Assembly: GCF_014138045.1 (NCBI RefSeq)
Contig: NZ_JACGXA010000001.1
Location: forward strand, 617,501-681,500
Origin: Nocardioides ginsengisegetis
GTDB lineage: Bacteria; Actinomycetota; Actinomycetes; Propionibacteriales; Nocardioidaceae
DNA: 64,000 bases
Direction of reading: 5' to 3'
The number at the start of each line of letters is the position of its first letter. Within the stretch, counting starts at the first letter, position 1. The position numbers and the translations under genes were made by a program. The notes under the pieces are model-generated. The model was not told where the DNA came from and ran no database searches. It worked only from the letters and a program-made list of their open reading frames with translations. This document shows, one piece after another, positions 1-8,979 of the stretch.

Positions 1-2432
1 TCGAAGGGCGCGTAGACGCGGCGGGTCGCCTCCCAGTAGGGCTCCAGCGCGCAGACCGCCTCCAGCGACAGGCCGGTCTCGCGGTCGGAGTGGTCGGTCG
101 CGGAGACCAGCGCCGAGAGCGGCGGCTGGGAGGTGGTGCCGGCCATCGAGGCGCTGGCCGCGTCGACCGCGTCGACCCCGGCGTCGATCGCCGCGAGCAG
201 CGTCGCGAGCTGGCCGCCGGGGGTGTCGTGGGTGTGCAGGTGCACCGGCAGGTCGAACTCCGCGCGCAGGGCCGTGACCAGCGTCCGCGCGGCCGGCACC
301 CGCAGCAGGCCGGCCATGTCCTTGATCGCCAGCACGTGCGCGCCGGCGTCGACGATCCGCTCGGCCAGCCGCAGGTAGTAGTCGAGCGTGTAGAGCTTCT
401 CGTCGGGGTCGGACAGGTCGCCGGTGTAGCAGAGCGCGACCTCCGCGACCGTGGTGCCGGTGGAGCGCACCGCCTCGATCGCCGGGCGCATCTGCTCGAC
501 GTCGTTGAGGGCGTCGAAGACCCGGAAGACGTCGATGCCGGTCGCCGCGGCCTCCTCGACGAAGGCCTGCGTCACCGCGGTCGGGTACGGCGTGTAGCCG
601 ACCGTGTTGCGCCCGCGCAGCAGCATCTGGAGGCAGATGTTGGGCACGGTCTGGCGCAGCGCGGCCAGCCGCTCCCACGGGTCCTCGGAGAGGAAGCGCA
701 GCGCCACGTCGTACGTCGCCCCGCCCCAGGCCTCGACCGACCAGAGCTCGGGCGTGGTGCGGGCGACGTGGCCGGCGACCGAGAGCAGGTCACGGGTCCG
801 GACCCGCGTCGCGAGCAGGGACTGGTGGGCGTCGCGGAACGTCGTGTCGGTGACCGCGACCCGGTCCTGGGCGCGCAGCCGCCGGGCGAACTCCTCGGGC
901 CCGACCTCGAGCAGCAGCTGCCGCGACCCGTCGGGGGCCGGCACGTCGAGGTTGGTCGGGGGCAGCTTGGTGACCGGGTCGATGCTGACCGGCGCCGGGC
1001 CGTGCGGCTGGTTGACCGTGACGTCGGCGAGGTAGTTGAGCAGCTTGCTGCCGCGGTCGCCCTTGCCGCGGGCGTTCATCAGCTGCGGGTGGGTCTCGAT
1101 GAACGACGTGGTGACGTTGCCGGCCGCGAAGTCGGGGTCCTCGAGCACCGCCTGGAGGAACGCGATGTTGGTGGAGACACCCCGGATCCGGAACTCCGCC
1201 ACCGCCCGACGGGCCTTCTCCACGGCCTTCTCGAACGTCCGGCCGCGACAGGTCAGCTTGGCCAGCATCGAGTCGAAGTGGGCCGAGACCTCCGCGCCGG
1301 TGTAGACGGTGCCGCCGTCGACGCGGACCCCGCCGCCGCCGGGGGAGCGGTAGGTCGTGATCTTGCCGGTGTCGGGGCGGAAGTTGTTGGCCGGGTCCTC
1401 GGTGGTGATCCGGCACTGGAGCGCCGCGCCGCGCAGCGTCACGGTGTCCTGGGAGAGCCCGAGGTCGGCGAGCGTCTCGCCCGAGGCGATCCGCAGCTGC
1501 GACTGGACGAGGTCGACGTCGGTGACCTCCTCGGTGACCGTGTGCTCGACCTGGATGCGGGGGTTCATCTCGATGAAGACGTAGTTGCCGTCGGGGTCGA
1601 GCAGGAACTCCACGGTCCCGGCGTTGCGGTAGCCGATCTCGCGGGCGAAGCGCACCGCGTCGGCGCACATCCGGTCGCGGAGCTCCGGGTCGAGGTTGGG
1701 CGCCGGGGCGATCTCGACGACCTTCTGGTGGCGCCGCTGCACGGAGCAGTCGCGCTCAAAGAGGTGGATGACGTTGCCCTCGCCGTCGGCCAGGATCTGC
1801 ACCTCGATGTGGCGGGGGTCGACCACGGCCTGCTCGATGAAGACGGTCGCGTCGCCGAAGGCGCCCTCGCCCTCGCGCATGCAGGTCTCGACCGCTTCGC
1901 GCAGGTCCTTCGGGTCGTCCACGCGCCGCATGCCCCGGCCACCGCCACCGGCGACGGCCTTCACGAAGAGCGGGTAGGGCAGCTCGTTCGCGGCCTCCAC
2001 CAGGGCGTCCACGTCGGTCGACGGCTCGACGCTGGCCAGGGTCGGTACGCCGGCGGCCTTGGCCGCCGCGATCGCGCGGGCCTTGTTGCCGGTCAGCTCG
2101 AGCACCTCGCTGGTCGGGCCCACGAACGTGATCCCGGCGTTGGCGCACGCCTCGGCGAGGGCAGGGTTCTCCGACAGGAAGCCGTAGCCGGGGTAGACCG
2201 CGTCGGCACCGGCCCGCACCGCGACCGCGACGATCGCCTCGGGGTCGAGGTAGGCCCGCACCGGGTGGCCGCGCTCGCCGATCTCGTAGGCCTCGTCGGC
2301 CTTGAGCCGGTGCTCGGACCACCGGTCCTCGTGCGGGAAGACTGCCACGGTCCGCGCGCCGACCTCGTAGGCAGCGCGGAAGGCACGGATCGCGATCTCG
2401 CCGCGGTTGGCCACGAGCACCTTGGTGAACAT
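1..2432 (-). CDS. pyc: Pyruvate carboxylase, 5' portion (C-terminus beyond window)
   Basis: ATP-dependent carboxylation of pyruvate to oxaloacetate, an anaplerotic biotin enzyme. Reading leftward, the protein starts MFTKVLVANRGEIAIRAFRA, followed by the biotin carboxylase domain (roughly residues 1-450) with the ATP-grasp glycine loop KAVAGGGGRGMR and the EMNPRIQVEHTVTEE segment. A carboxyltransferase domain follows (DTTFRDAHQSLLATR, then HLHTHDTPGGQ). About 810 residues are present; the rest of the carboxyltransferase domain and the biotinyl domain lie left of base 1. A TAGCCT hexamer on the minus strand (2440-2445) ends 7 nt before the ATG, suggesting a leaderless transcript. It differs from the acyl-CoA carboxylase alpha subunit at 8980-10779 in having the fused carboxyltransferase. 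Confidence 0.95.
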   Translation of the reverse strand, partial: MFTKVLVANRGEIAIRAFRAAYEVGARTVAVFPHEDRWSEHRLKADEAYEIGERGHPVRAYLDPEAIVAVAVRAGADAVYPGYGFLSENPALAEACANAGITFVGPTSEVLELTGNKARAIAAAKAAGVPTLASVEPSTDVDALVEAANELPYPLFVKAVAGGGGRGMRRVDDPKDLREAVETCMREGEGAFGDATVFIEQAVVDPRHIEVQILADGEGNVIHLFERDCSVQRRHQKVVEIAPAPNLDPELRDRMCADAVRFAREIGYRNAGTVEFLLDPDGNYVFIEMNPRIQVEHTVTEEVTDVDLVQSQLRIASGETLADLGLSQDTVTLRGAALQCRITTEDPANNFRPDTGKITTYRSPGGGGVRVDGGTVYTGAEVSAHFDSMLAKLTCRGRTFEKAVEKARRAVAEFRIRGVSTNIAFLQAVLEDPDFAAGNVTTSFIETHPQLMNARGKGDRGSKLLNYLADVTVNQPHGPAPVSIDPVTKLPPTNLDVPAPDGSRQLLLEVGPEEFARRLRAQDRVAVTDTTFRDAHQSLLATRVRTRDLLSVAGHVARTTPELWSVEAWGGATYDVALRFLSEDPWERLAALRQTVPNICLQMLLRGRNTVGYTPYPTAVTQAFVEEAAATGIDVFRVFDALNDVEQMRPAIEAVRSTGTTVAEVALCYTGDLSDPDEKLYTLDYYLRLAERIVDAGAHVLAIKDMAGLLRVPAARTLVTALRAEFDLPVHLHTHDTPGGQLATLLAAIDAGVDAVDAASASMAGTTSQPPLSALVSATDHSDRETGLSLEAVCALEPYWEATRRVYAPF

Positions 2433-2527
2433 GCGCACGAGGCTAGCGACGTACCTGCCGGTAGGGGACGGCGTACGCTCCTGCGAGACACCGGGAGGGG
2501 TGTCGATCCACGGGAGGAACCACACCG

Positions 2528-3475
2528 ATGCTGCGCCGCGCCCTGTCCGCACTGATCCTGCTCGTCGTCTGGGCCGGCTACGCACCGCCCGCGGGCGGTG
2601 CCCAGGCCGCGGAGCCCGACCCGATCGACTACGTCGCGCTGGGCGACTCCTACAGCGCCGGCCCGCTGATCCCGGTGATCCGGCAGGACCCGGTCGGCTG
2701 CTTCAGGTCCACCAACAACTACCCGGCCTACCTCGCGGGCTTCCTCGGCGTCGCGACCTACCGCGACATGACCTGCTCCGGCGCCCGCACCGACGACTTC
2801 TTCACCCGTCAGGCCGTCGTGTTCGGCGACGCGCCCGCCGCGCAGCTGAGCGCGCTGTCGGCCGACACCGACCTGGTCACGATCGGCATCGGCGGCAACG
2901 ACCACGGGCTGTTCGGCTCGATGATCTCCACCTGCCAGCAGGTGCGGCACCTCGACCCGACCGGCAGCCCCTGCCGCGAGCACTTCACCACCAGGGACGG
3001 GGTCGACACCAAGCTGCGCGACGCCCGCGACATCGAGCGGCTCGTCGCCCACGTGCTGATCGCCGTCCACCGGGCGGCCCCGAACGCCGCGGTGTACGTC
3101 GTGGGCTACCCGCGGCTGCTGCCGCTCACCGGCACCTGTGACGCCGTGCCCTTCGCCACCGGTGACTACGCCTGGGGCCGCCGCATCGAGTGGCTGCTCA
3201 ACACGTCGCTGCAGCAGGCCGCGGCCGACCACCGGGCGACCTACGTCAACCTCTACCCGGCCACCCGCGGCCACGACGCCTGCGGCAGCGACGCGTGGAT
3301 CAATGGCAGCGTCGCCAAGCTCAACGTGGCCCTGGACTTCCACCCCTTCCAGGTGGGCGAGCGCGAGATGGGCCGGGCGGTCTTCCGGTCGATCACCGGC
3401 CAGGTCGTCCCCGACGTCGCCGGCGACGCGGCGCCGCCCGCGGGCTCGGTGGTGCTCAACCCGGTGACGCCGTGA
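2528..3475 (+). CDS. Secreted SGNH/GDSL-family hydrolase
   Basis: Predicted extracellular esterase or lipase of 315 residues. An N-terminal signal peptide (hydrophobic residues about 5-25, ending near GGAQA) precedes block I, ALGDSYSAG, with the nucleophile near Ser41. GIGGNDHG matches block III, and DFHPFQVGERE near the C-terminus supplies the Asp-x-x-His catalytic pair. The pattern fits actinobacterial SGNH lipases; the substrate cannot be told from sequence. A GGGAGGA ribosome-binding site lies about 9 nt before the ATG. The stop codon overlaps the GTG start of the following RTX-like gene (GTGA), so the two are probably co-transcribed. Confidence 0.9.
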   Translation: MLRRALSALILLVVWAGYAPPAGGAQAAEPDPIDYVALGDSYSAGPLIPVIRQDPVGCFRSTNNYPAYLAGFLGVATYRDMTCSGARTDDFFTRQAVVFGDAPAAQLSALSADTDLVTIGIGGNDHGLFGSMISTCQQVRHLDPTGSPCREHFTTRDGVDTKLRDARDIERLVAHVLIAVHRAAPNAAVYVVGYPRLLPLTGTCDAVPFATGDYAWGRRIEWLLNTSLQQAAADHRATYVNLYPATRGHDACGSDAWINGSVAKLNVALDFHPFQVGEREMGRAVFRSITGQVVPDVAGDAAPPAGSVVLNPVTP

Positions 3476-4662
3476 GCGGGCGGGCCATCCTGCTGGCCGC
3501 CGGCGTGCTGGCCGCCGGACTGCTGCTTCCTGTCGCGCCCACGATGGCGGCGACGGCGACCTGTGACGGGCTGACGGCCACGATCGTCGGGTCCGACGGT
3601 CCGGACATGATCGTCGGCACGGCGGGCGACGACGTGATCGCCGGCCTCGGCGGGGGAGACGCCATCGACGGCCTGGCGGGCGACGACGTGATCTGCGGCG
3701 ACGACGGCGCCGACCAGCTGCGCGGCGGCCCCGGGGCCGACCGGCTCCTCGGCGGCCTGGAGGACTCCGACCCCGACGAGCACCTGGGCGGCGACGCGCT
3801 CTTCGGCGGGCCCGGGAACGACCACCTCGACCCGGGCTACGACTCCTCGGACCACCCGGACCGGGACAGCCTCCGCTTCGGCGACGCACCGCGCGGGGTC
3901 ACGGTCGAGCTGGGCGACGGCGTCACCGGCAGCGCCACCGGGCTCGGCCACGACACCCTCGTGCTGACCGGGAGCCCGCTGGTCGTCGGGTCCCCGCACG
4001 CGGACACCTTCCAGGGCTCGCCGGGACGGGACCGGATCCATGCGGCCGGCGGCTCCGACGTCATCTACGCGGGTGCCGGCGACGACGACATCCATCCCGA
4101 CCGGGGGACCAGCGACCAGCGCTCCGCCGACGTCGTGCAGACCGGCGCGGGATCCGACATGGTCACCGCGTGGTCGGGCCACGACCGGGTGCTGCTCGGA
4201 TCGGGCCGCGACCAGTACGTCACGAACGGCACTGCCGGCGTCTCGGTGCGCGGCCAGCGCGGCAACGACTTCCTGCAGGTCGCGATGGCGCCCGGCGCGT
4301 TCGCGCGCGGCGACTCGGGGACCGACACCCTCGTCCTGCTGAGGCCGGACCCGAGCGGGACGCGACCCAGGGTCGTCGTCGACGCCGGCTCGGGGCCCGT
4401 TGCGGGGTTCGAGAAGTACTGGCTGGGTGCCAGCGCCCACTGGGACTTCCGGGGCACTGCGGGGCCCGACGTGGTGCAGGTCTTCGACCCGTTCGGTGCC
4501 CGGCTCACCGCGCACACCCTCGGCGGCGACGACTACCTCGAGGGCGGGGCCGAGGCCGACCTGCTCGACGGCGGGGCCGGCCATGACCGGGCCCTCGGCG
4601 GGCAGGGGCGCGACACGTGCGTCGGCGTCGAGCGACGTACGTCGTGCGAGGTCGTGCGCTAG
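3472..4662 (+). CDS. Secreted RTX-like calcium-binding repeat protein (copy 1)
   Basis: A 396-residue protein starting at a GTG that overlaps the stop of the SGNH hydrolase gene. A Sec signal peptide (ILLAAGVLAAGLLLP, cleavage near TMAATA) is followed by tandem nonapeptides of the GGxGxDxxx hemolysin type, such as GTAGDDVIAGLGGGDAID and GGPGADRLLGG. These bind calcium and form a beta-roll in known RTX proteins. The middle is less regular, and repeats resume at the end with a Cys-containing tail. Sec export differs from classical type I RTX secretion. It is paralogous to the gene at 5634-6980. The stop overlaps, tail to tail, the stop of the kinase gene on the other strand. Function beyond Ca2+-dependent folding is unknown. 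Confidence 0.85.
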   Translation: MSGRAILLAAGVLAAGLLLPVAPTMAATATCDGLTATIVGSDGPDMIVGTAGDDVIAGLGGGDAIDGLAGDDVICGDDGADQLRGGPGADRLLGGLEDSDPDEHLGGDALFGGPGNDHLDPGYDSSDHPDRDSLRFGDAPRGVTVELGDGVTGSATGLGHDTLVLTGSPLVVGSPHADTFQGSPGRDRIHAAGGSDVIYAGAGDDDIHPDRGTSDQRSADVVQTGAGSDMVTAWSGHDRVLLGSGRDQYVTNGTAGVSVRGQRGNDFLQVAMAPGAFARGDSGTDTLVLLRPDPSGTRPRVVVDAGSGPVAGFEKYWLGASAHWDFRGTAGPDVVQVFDPFGARLTAHTLGGDDYLEGGAEADLLDGGAGHDRALGGQGRDTCVGVERRTSCEVVR

Positions 4663-5537
4663 ACCCGCTCGAGCACCGCGACCAGCCGCTCCTCGAGCCG
4701 GAGACGCTCACCCGCGTCGGTGACGAAGCCTTCGCGGCCCGGTGGCGGGAGGAAGCCGACGACGTCCATCACGTCGAAGTACGGCTGGGGCTCGCGACCC
4801 GCGCGCCGGGCGTAGGCCTCGGCGAACCGGTCGGCCGCCGCGCTGCCGTGGCCGAGCGCGATGTTGGTGCAGCAGTGGGCCACGTCCAGCCAGGCCGGGC
4901 CGATGGACGTCTCCACCCAGTCGACGACCCCGGTGACCTCCTCGCCCGACCACAGGACGTTGCGGAGCTGGAAGTCCCGGTGGATGAAGCACGGCTCGTA
5001 CGCCGGAGGGCCGGTGCGCAGCAGCGCGAACGCGTCCCGCCACGGCCCGGGGTCGGTCGCCCAGTCCGGCACGACGTACTTCGCCTGCCACGCCCAGGAC
5101 TGGTAGGTGCGGACGTCGACGGTGGCGGGGACGTCGTGGATGGTGGCGAGCACGTCCGCGAGCCGCTCCAGCGAGCCGTCGTCCACGCGGTCGAGGTCGA
5201 CGCGGCCGGGGAGCAGCGTCATCAGGTGTGCCGGGTGGCCGCAGGTGACGCCGGCGGCGTCGAGGGCCAGGCTGCGCGGGGCCCTCACCGGGGCGTCCTC
5301 GAGCAGGCGCTGGACGTCGTGCTCGCGCGTCGTGAGCCCCTCGGCGTGGGTGCGCCACGGCTCCCGGGTCATCAGCCTCAGGACGGCCGGATCTCCCTGG
5401 TCGGGGACCAGCCGGAGCATCGTCGAGGTCCAGCCGCCGGACAGCTCGCGCGTGTCGGCGAGGGGGCCCGTCGTGGTCGTGGCCCAGGCGAGTGCGGCGG
5501 TCAGGTCGAGGCCCTCGGCGGTCAGCACGCGGGCCAT
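4659..5537 (-). CDS. Aminoglycoside phosphotransferase (APH)-family kinase
   Basis: Small-molecule kinase fold of 292 residues. The catalytic loop CFIHRDFQLRNVLW contains the HxDxxxxN motif, followed by GVVDWVETSIGPAWLDVAH with the metal-binding Asp of the DW motif. The N-terminal lobe has the glycine-rich stretch ELSGGWTSTMLRL. The family phosphorylates varied alcohols, including aminoglycosides, choline, homoserine and sugars; there is no basis to call this a resistance gene. It is inserted in reverse between two paralogous RTX-like genes, and its last codons overlap the stop of the left one. It has its own divergent upstream region (5538-5633). Confidence 0.85.
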   Translation of the reverse strand: MARVLTAEGLDLTAALAWATTTTGPLADTRELSGGWTSTMLRLVPDQGDPAVLRLMTREPWRTHAEGLTTREHDVQRLLEDAPVRAPRSLALDAAGVTCGHPAHLMTLLPGRVDLDRVDDGSLERLADVLATIHDVPATVDVRTYQSWAWQAKYVVPDWATDPGPWRDAFALLRTGPPAYEPCFIHRDFQLRNVLWSGEEVTGVVDWVETSIGPAWLDVAHCCTNIALGHGSAAADRFAEAYARRAGREPQPYFDVMDVVGFLPPPGREGFVTDAGERLRLEERLVAVLERV

Positions 5538-5633
5538 CCTGTCGCAGGTGCCCCGGACTCGTTGAGCGGGGCTCGGGGCCCTAGGATCTGCGCGCGCGGC
5601 CGCTCCGGTCGGCACCATTCCCGGGAGAACTCC

Positions 5634-6980
5634 ATGGTCAACCGCGTCCTCGCGCTCGCCCTCGTCACCCCTGCCGTCGTCCCCGCAATCGTCCTGGCTG
5701 GCACCGCCGCCCAGGCCACCTCGACCCCGACCTGCCACGGCCATGCGGCGACCATGGTCGGCACCCCGGGCTCCGACCGGATCGTCGGCACCGACGGCCC
5801 CGACGTGATCGTCGGTCTCGACGGCAACGACCGGATCTTCGGGGGTCCCGGCGACGACATCGTCTGCGGCGGCGTGGGCTCCGACGTGCTCAGGGGAGGC
5901 GACGGCGACGACGCGCTCTACGGCGGCCTCGACCTGCGCCGGAAGGTCAAGCAGGGTGGCCTCACGATCGTCAAGGGCGACCTCGTCGACGGCGGCCGCG
6001 GCGACGACCTGCTGGCTCCCGGAGCCGGTGCCCGGACGGGGATGCTGGCGTTCGTGCGTCCCAACGCGGTCACCTTCAAGCACGCGGCGGGACCGGTCCG
6101 GGTCGACCTCGCGGCCGGCACGGCCACGGGGGCCGGCGAGGACACGATCCTGGGCGACGGCCCGCTCGGCGTCATCGGCTCGGCGTACGACGACGTACTG
6201 CTCGGCTCGGCACGTCCCGACTTCCTCGTGGGAGGCAAGGGCGACGACTCCGTCTCGGGTCGTGGCAGCAGCGACGTGCTGCTCGATGGCGGCGGTCAGG
6301 GCGACGACTCCCTCGACGGTGGACGCGGTGTCGACGTGGCCTTCGGGTTCGCAGGCGACGACGTGGTCGCCGGGGGCCCGGGTGGCGACATCCTCGCACC
6401 GTCGTCCGGCTCCGGGTCGATCGTGACCGGGGGCGCGGGCGCCGACCAGGTCTTCCTGCCCGCGGGGTTGGGCGCGCCGAGCCTCCTGGACGGTGGCGCC
6501 GGGCTCAACCTCCTCGAGGTCATCTCGGTGTCGTTCGGGGACAAGCGCCCGGTCGTCACGGCCGATCTCGGGACGGAGACCGTCAGCGTCGTCGGCACGG
6601 ACCACGACGGCGTCACCCGCGCCGCGGGCTTCGACGGCGCGCAGCTCCTGGGCCGGGCCCGCTGGAACTACGTCGGCACCGACCTCAAGGACCTCGTCCT
6701 CGCCCAGGGCGGTCCGCTGAACGCCCGCACACTGGGCGGCGACGACGAGGTCTACGCCGACCGCTTCGACGACGTGATCGACGCCGGCGACGGCACCGAC
6801 CGGGTCGAGGGCGGCGGCGGCGACGACACCTGCCTGAACTACGAGCAGGGCGAGTGCCCGGCGAAGGCCGACCCGGGGCCGTTCCGGACGGCCACGCGCG
6901 CCGCCGGTGTGCTCACCGGCGGGGTCTTCGCGGCGGTCCCCCAGCTGCGGCACCTGCTCGCGGCGCGCCACCTGCGCTGA
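5634..6980 (+). CDS. Secreted RTX-like calcium-binding repeat protein (copy 2)
   Basis: A 448-residue paralogue of the protein at 3472-4662, sharing the layout signal peptide, TCHGHAATMVGTPGSDRI, then GGxGxD nonapeptides. The start ATG has a GGGAGAA ribosome-binding site, and a TAGGAT hexamer upstream (about 5583) may be its -10. Repeats occur at residues about 40-110, 190-270 and near the C-terminus (GGDDEVYADRFDDVIDAGDG), separated by non-repetitive segments. After the last Cys-containing repeat there is an extra tail of about 35 residues ending AARHLR, absent from copy 1. It is probably secreted via Sec and calcium-stabilised; the role is unknown. Confidence 0.85.
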   Translation: MVNRVLALALVTPAVVPAIVLAGTAAQATSTPTCHGHAATMVGTPGSDRIVGTDGPDVIVGLDGNDRIFGGPGDDIVCGGVGSDVLRGGDGDDALYGGLDLRRKVKQGGLTIVKGDLVDGGRGDDLLAPGAGARTGMLAFVRPNAVTFKHAAGPVRVDLAAGTATGAGEDTILGDGPLGVIGSAYDDVLLGSARPDFLVGGKGDDSVSGRGSSDVLLDGGGQGDDSLDGGRGVDVAFGFAGDDVVAGGPGGDILAPSSGSGSIVTGGAGADQVFLPAGLGAPSLLDGGAGLNLLEVISVSFGDKRPVVTADLGTETVSVVGTDHDGVTRAAGFDGAQLLGRARWNYVGTDLKDLVLAQGGPLNARTLGGDDEVYADRFDDVIDAGDGTDRVEGGGGDDTCLNYEQGECPAKADPGPFRTATRAAGVLTGGVFAAVPQLRHLLAARHLR

Positions 6981-6986
6981 GTCGGA

Positions 6987-8465
6987 TCAGGCCCGGAACT
7001 GCGCGACCAGGTCGGGCAGGGCCGCCTCGGCCAGGTCGACCGCGACGTCCTCGGGGACGTCGAGGAGCGGCACGGCCTGGTCGCCGCCGGCGGTCGTGGC
7101 CACCAGTGAGGTGAGCCCGGCCCGCCGCTGGAACCAGGTCGCCCGGAAGTTCCACCCGATGACGTCCTCGGTGGCGAGCGCGCGGCGGTGCCGGTTGAGG
7201 CTGCCGGACTGCGCCACGACGTACCCGTCGACGAGCGTGTGCCCGAGCCCCGCCGCCCGGTCGGCGGCGAGCGGGACGGCCAGCGCCGGCGCTGCGAGGG
7301 AGACGACGAGCAGCCACCACGGGGCGCCGGCCGTCGCGACCAGCACGCCGGCTGTCGCCACCAGGGTGAGGGCCGGGAGCAGGGCCCGGGAGTAGCGGCG
7401 GGTCCGGGCGCGGGGACCGTGTCCCACCAGCGGCGCGTCGATGGGAGCCGTTCGCCCGATCACCTGCCGGGCGACCTCGCGCACGACGTCCCGAGGCGCG
7501 GGCGGCACCAGCACGGAGCTGCCCTGCTGCTTGCGGTCGAGACCGGTGACGATCGCGGCGACGCGACCGCCACCGACGGCGCGCAGGCCGAGCGGCTCGC
7601 ACACGCTGACGCCGGCGACCCGCTCGTCGTCGAGGCTGGTCTCGCGGGTGGTGAGGAGTCCGCGGTGCAGGTGCCAGGCGCCGGCGGCGTGGCTGAGGGT
7701 GAAGCCGAAGTTGGTCACGACGTAGCCGCCCACCGACAGCAGCGAGACGAGCACGACGAAGACGACGACCCCCAGGGGGAGCGCCACCCAGGGGGAGAGG
7801 CGCGACGTCGTGTCGACGACGCCGCCGAGGTTGATCCGGTCCCAGCCGCCCAGCGCGTTGACGCCCTGGCTGGTCGCGCCGATCGCCGCGGCAGCGATGA
7901 CCAGGCCCGAGCTCGTGAACGGCGCGAACCGCAGCCACGACGGGTCGAAGCGCACCACGATCCGCTCGCGCGGAGCCTCCTCGGGCGACGCCGTGTCCGC
8001 GCCGGTGGCGACGTGCAGCAGCGCCAGCCGCAGGTCCCGGGCTCGTCCGATCGGCAGCCCGTCGAGGTCGAGGCGATCCTCCTCGTCGGTCGAGGACGTG
8101 CCCGTCCCGATCCGCACGGTCGTCAGGCCGAGGACGCGGTGGATGGGGGAGGAGGTGAGGTCGACGGTGCGGACCCGGTCGAGCCGGGTGGAGAGCACGT
8201 GCCGGTTGAGGAGGCCGCGGCGCAGCTCGACCCGGCCAGCGGTGATCCGGAAGCTCGTCGTCAGGTAGCGCAGCACGCCGAGCCCGACCGGCACGCCGAC
8301 GCCGACCAGGTGCCAGGGCGCGTCGCCGCCACCGGCGGCCGTGCCCGCGACGAAGATGCCGATGAGCACCGGCAGGAAGCGGACCAGCTCGCGGATCGGG
8401 TGCACGAGGAGCATCCGCGGGTCCAGCCGCTGCCAGTGGTCGTCGCGGGCGAGCTCGTCGCTCAC
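6987..8465 (-). CDS. Bacterial PH-domain membrane protein (YdbT-like)
   Basis: A 492-residue membrane protein with repeated bacterial pleckstrin-homology (bPH2) modules, each made of a helix pair followed by a beta-rich unit such as YLTTSFRITAGRVELRRGLL. Membrane segments are visible near residues 30-65, 180-250 and 350-400. Starts at GTG 8465, 7 bp after the stop of the smaller PH-domain gene. The pair matches the ydbS-ydbT arrangement of Bacillus, where the proteins affect membrane stress and bacteriocin resistance; whether that holds here is inference. Confidence 0.85.
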   Translation of the reverse strand: MSDELARDDHWQRLDPRMLLVHPIRELVRFLPVLIGIFVAGTAAGGGDAPWHLVGVGVPVGLGVLRYLTTSFRITAGRVELRRGLLNRHVLSTRLDRVRTVDLTSSPIHRVLGLTTVRIGTGTSSTDEEDRLDLDGLPIGRARDLRLALLHVATGADTASPEEAPRERIVVRFDPSWLRFAPFTSSGLVIAAAAIGATSQGVNALGGWDRINLGGVVDTTSRLSPWVALPLGVVVFVVLVSLLSVGGYVVTNFGFTLSHAAGAWHLHRGLLTTRETSLDDERVAGVSVCEPLGLRAVGGGRVAAIVTGLDRKQQGSSVLVPPAPRDVVREVARQVIGRTAPIDAPLVGHGPRARTRRYSRALLPALTLVATAGVLVATAGAPWWLLVVSLAAPALAVPLAADRAAGLGHTLVDGYVVAQSGSLNRHRRALATEDVIGWNFRATWFQRRAGLTSLVATTAGGDQAVPLLDVPEDVAVDLAEAALPDLVAQFRA

Positions 8466-8472
8466 GGGGCGC

Positions 8473-8961
8473 TCACGTCGCGTCGCCCGCGACCGCGTCG
8501 GCCTTGAGCGTCAGCTCGTCGACCAGCGCCCGCGCCCGCAGCCGGTCCAGCCCGGCGATCTCGAGCGCGCCCTTGGAGGAGGCCGTCGTCACCGTCACGC
8601 TGGCCAGCCCGAACAGCCGCGCGATCGCGCCCTCGGCGTAGTCGACGGTCTGGATCCGCGACATCGGCGCGATCCGCCGCTCGCGCGCCCACCAGCCGGT
8701 CTGGGTGTAGACCGCGGTGTCGGTGACCTCCCAGCGGTGGACGCGGTAGCGCCACGCGGGCACGACGCCGACGTACGTCGCCAGCACGGCGACGAGCACG
8801 GCGAGCTGCCACCAGCGCAGGTCGAACCAGCCCCACCACGTGCCGGCGCTGACGACCAGGAACAGGACCAGCGCGCTCTGCACGCAGGCCCCCAGCAACC
8901 ACATGAGCCGGGCATTCGGGCTGACCCGTTGACCCGGCTCACGCAGGTTCGACTCCGTCAT
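8473..8961 (-). CDS. Bacterial PH-domain protein (YdbS-like)
   Basis: A 162-residue protein with two N-terminal membrane segments (residues about 18-42 and 48-68) and one bPH2 domain (WRYRVHRWEVTDTAVYTQTG...RIAPMSRIQTVDY). Partner of the larger PH-domain protein immediately downstream. On the minus strand a TAGGCT hexamer (8969-8974) ends 7 nt before the ATG, so it is probably leaderless and the promoter of the two-gene operon. Confidence 0.85.
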   Translation of the reverse strand: MTESNLREPGQRVSPNARLMWLLGACVQSALVLFLVVSAGTWWGWFDLRWWQLAVLVAVLATYVGVVPAWRYRVHRWEVTDTAVYTQTGWWARERRIAPMSRIQTVDYAEGAIARLFGLASVTVTTASSKGALEIAGLDRLRARALVDELTLKADAVAGDAT

Positions 8962-8979
8962 GCACCGGAGCCTAGAGAC

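Noticed and set aside
90..2555. Long plus-strand open frame opposite pyruvate carboxylase
   Set aside because: Low-complexity Arg/Gly/Val/Asp composition typical of antisense frames in high-GC DNA; the minus strand carries clear pyruvate carboxylase motifs. The same reasoning removes the long shadow frames at 12552-14441, 32451-36752, 52854-55727 and 61069-63546.
4659..5537. Aminoglycoside resistance gene
   Set aside because: The fold is APH but the family is broad and nothing indicates drug specificity.
6987..8961. Split single PH-domain gene caused by a frameshift
   Set aside because: Two complete proteins with own starts, matching the ydbS-ydbT pair; 7 bp separate them.
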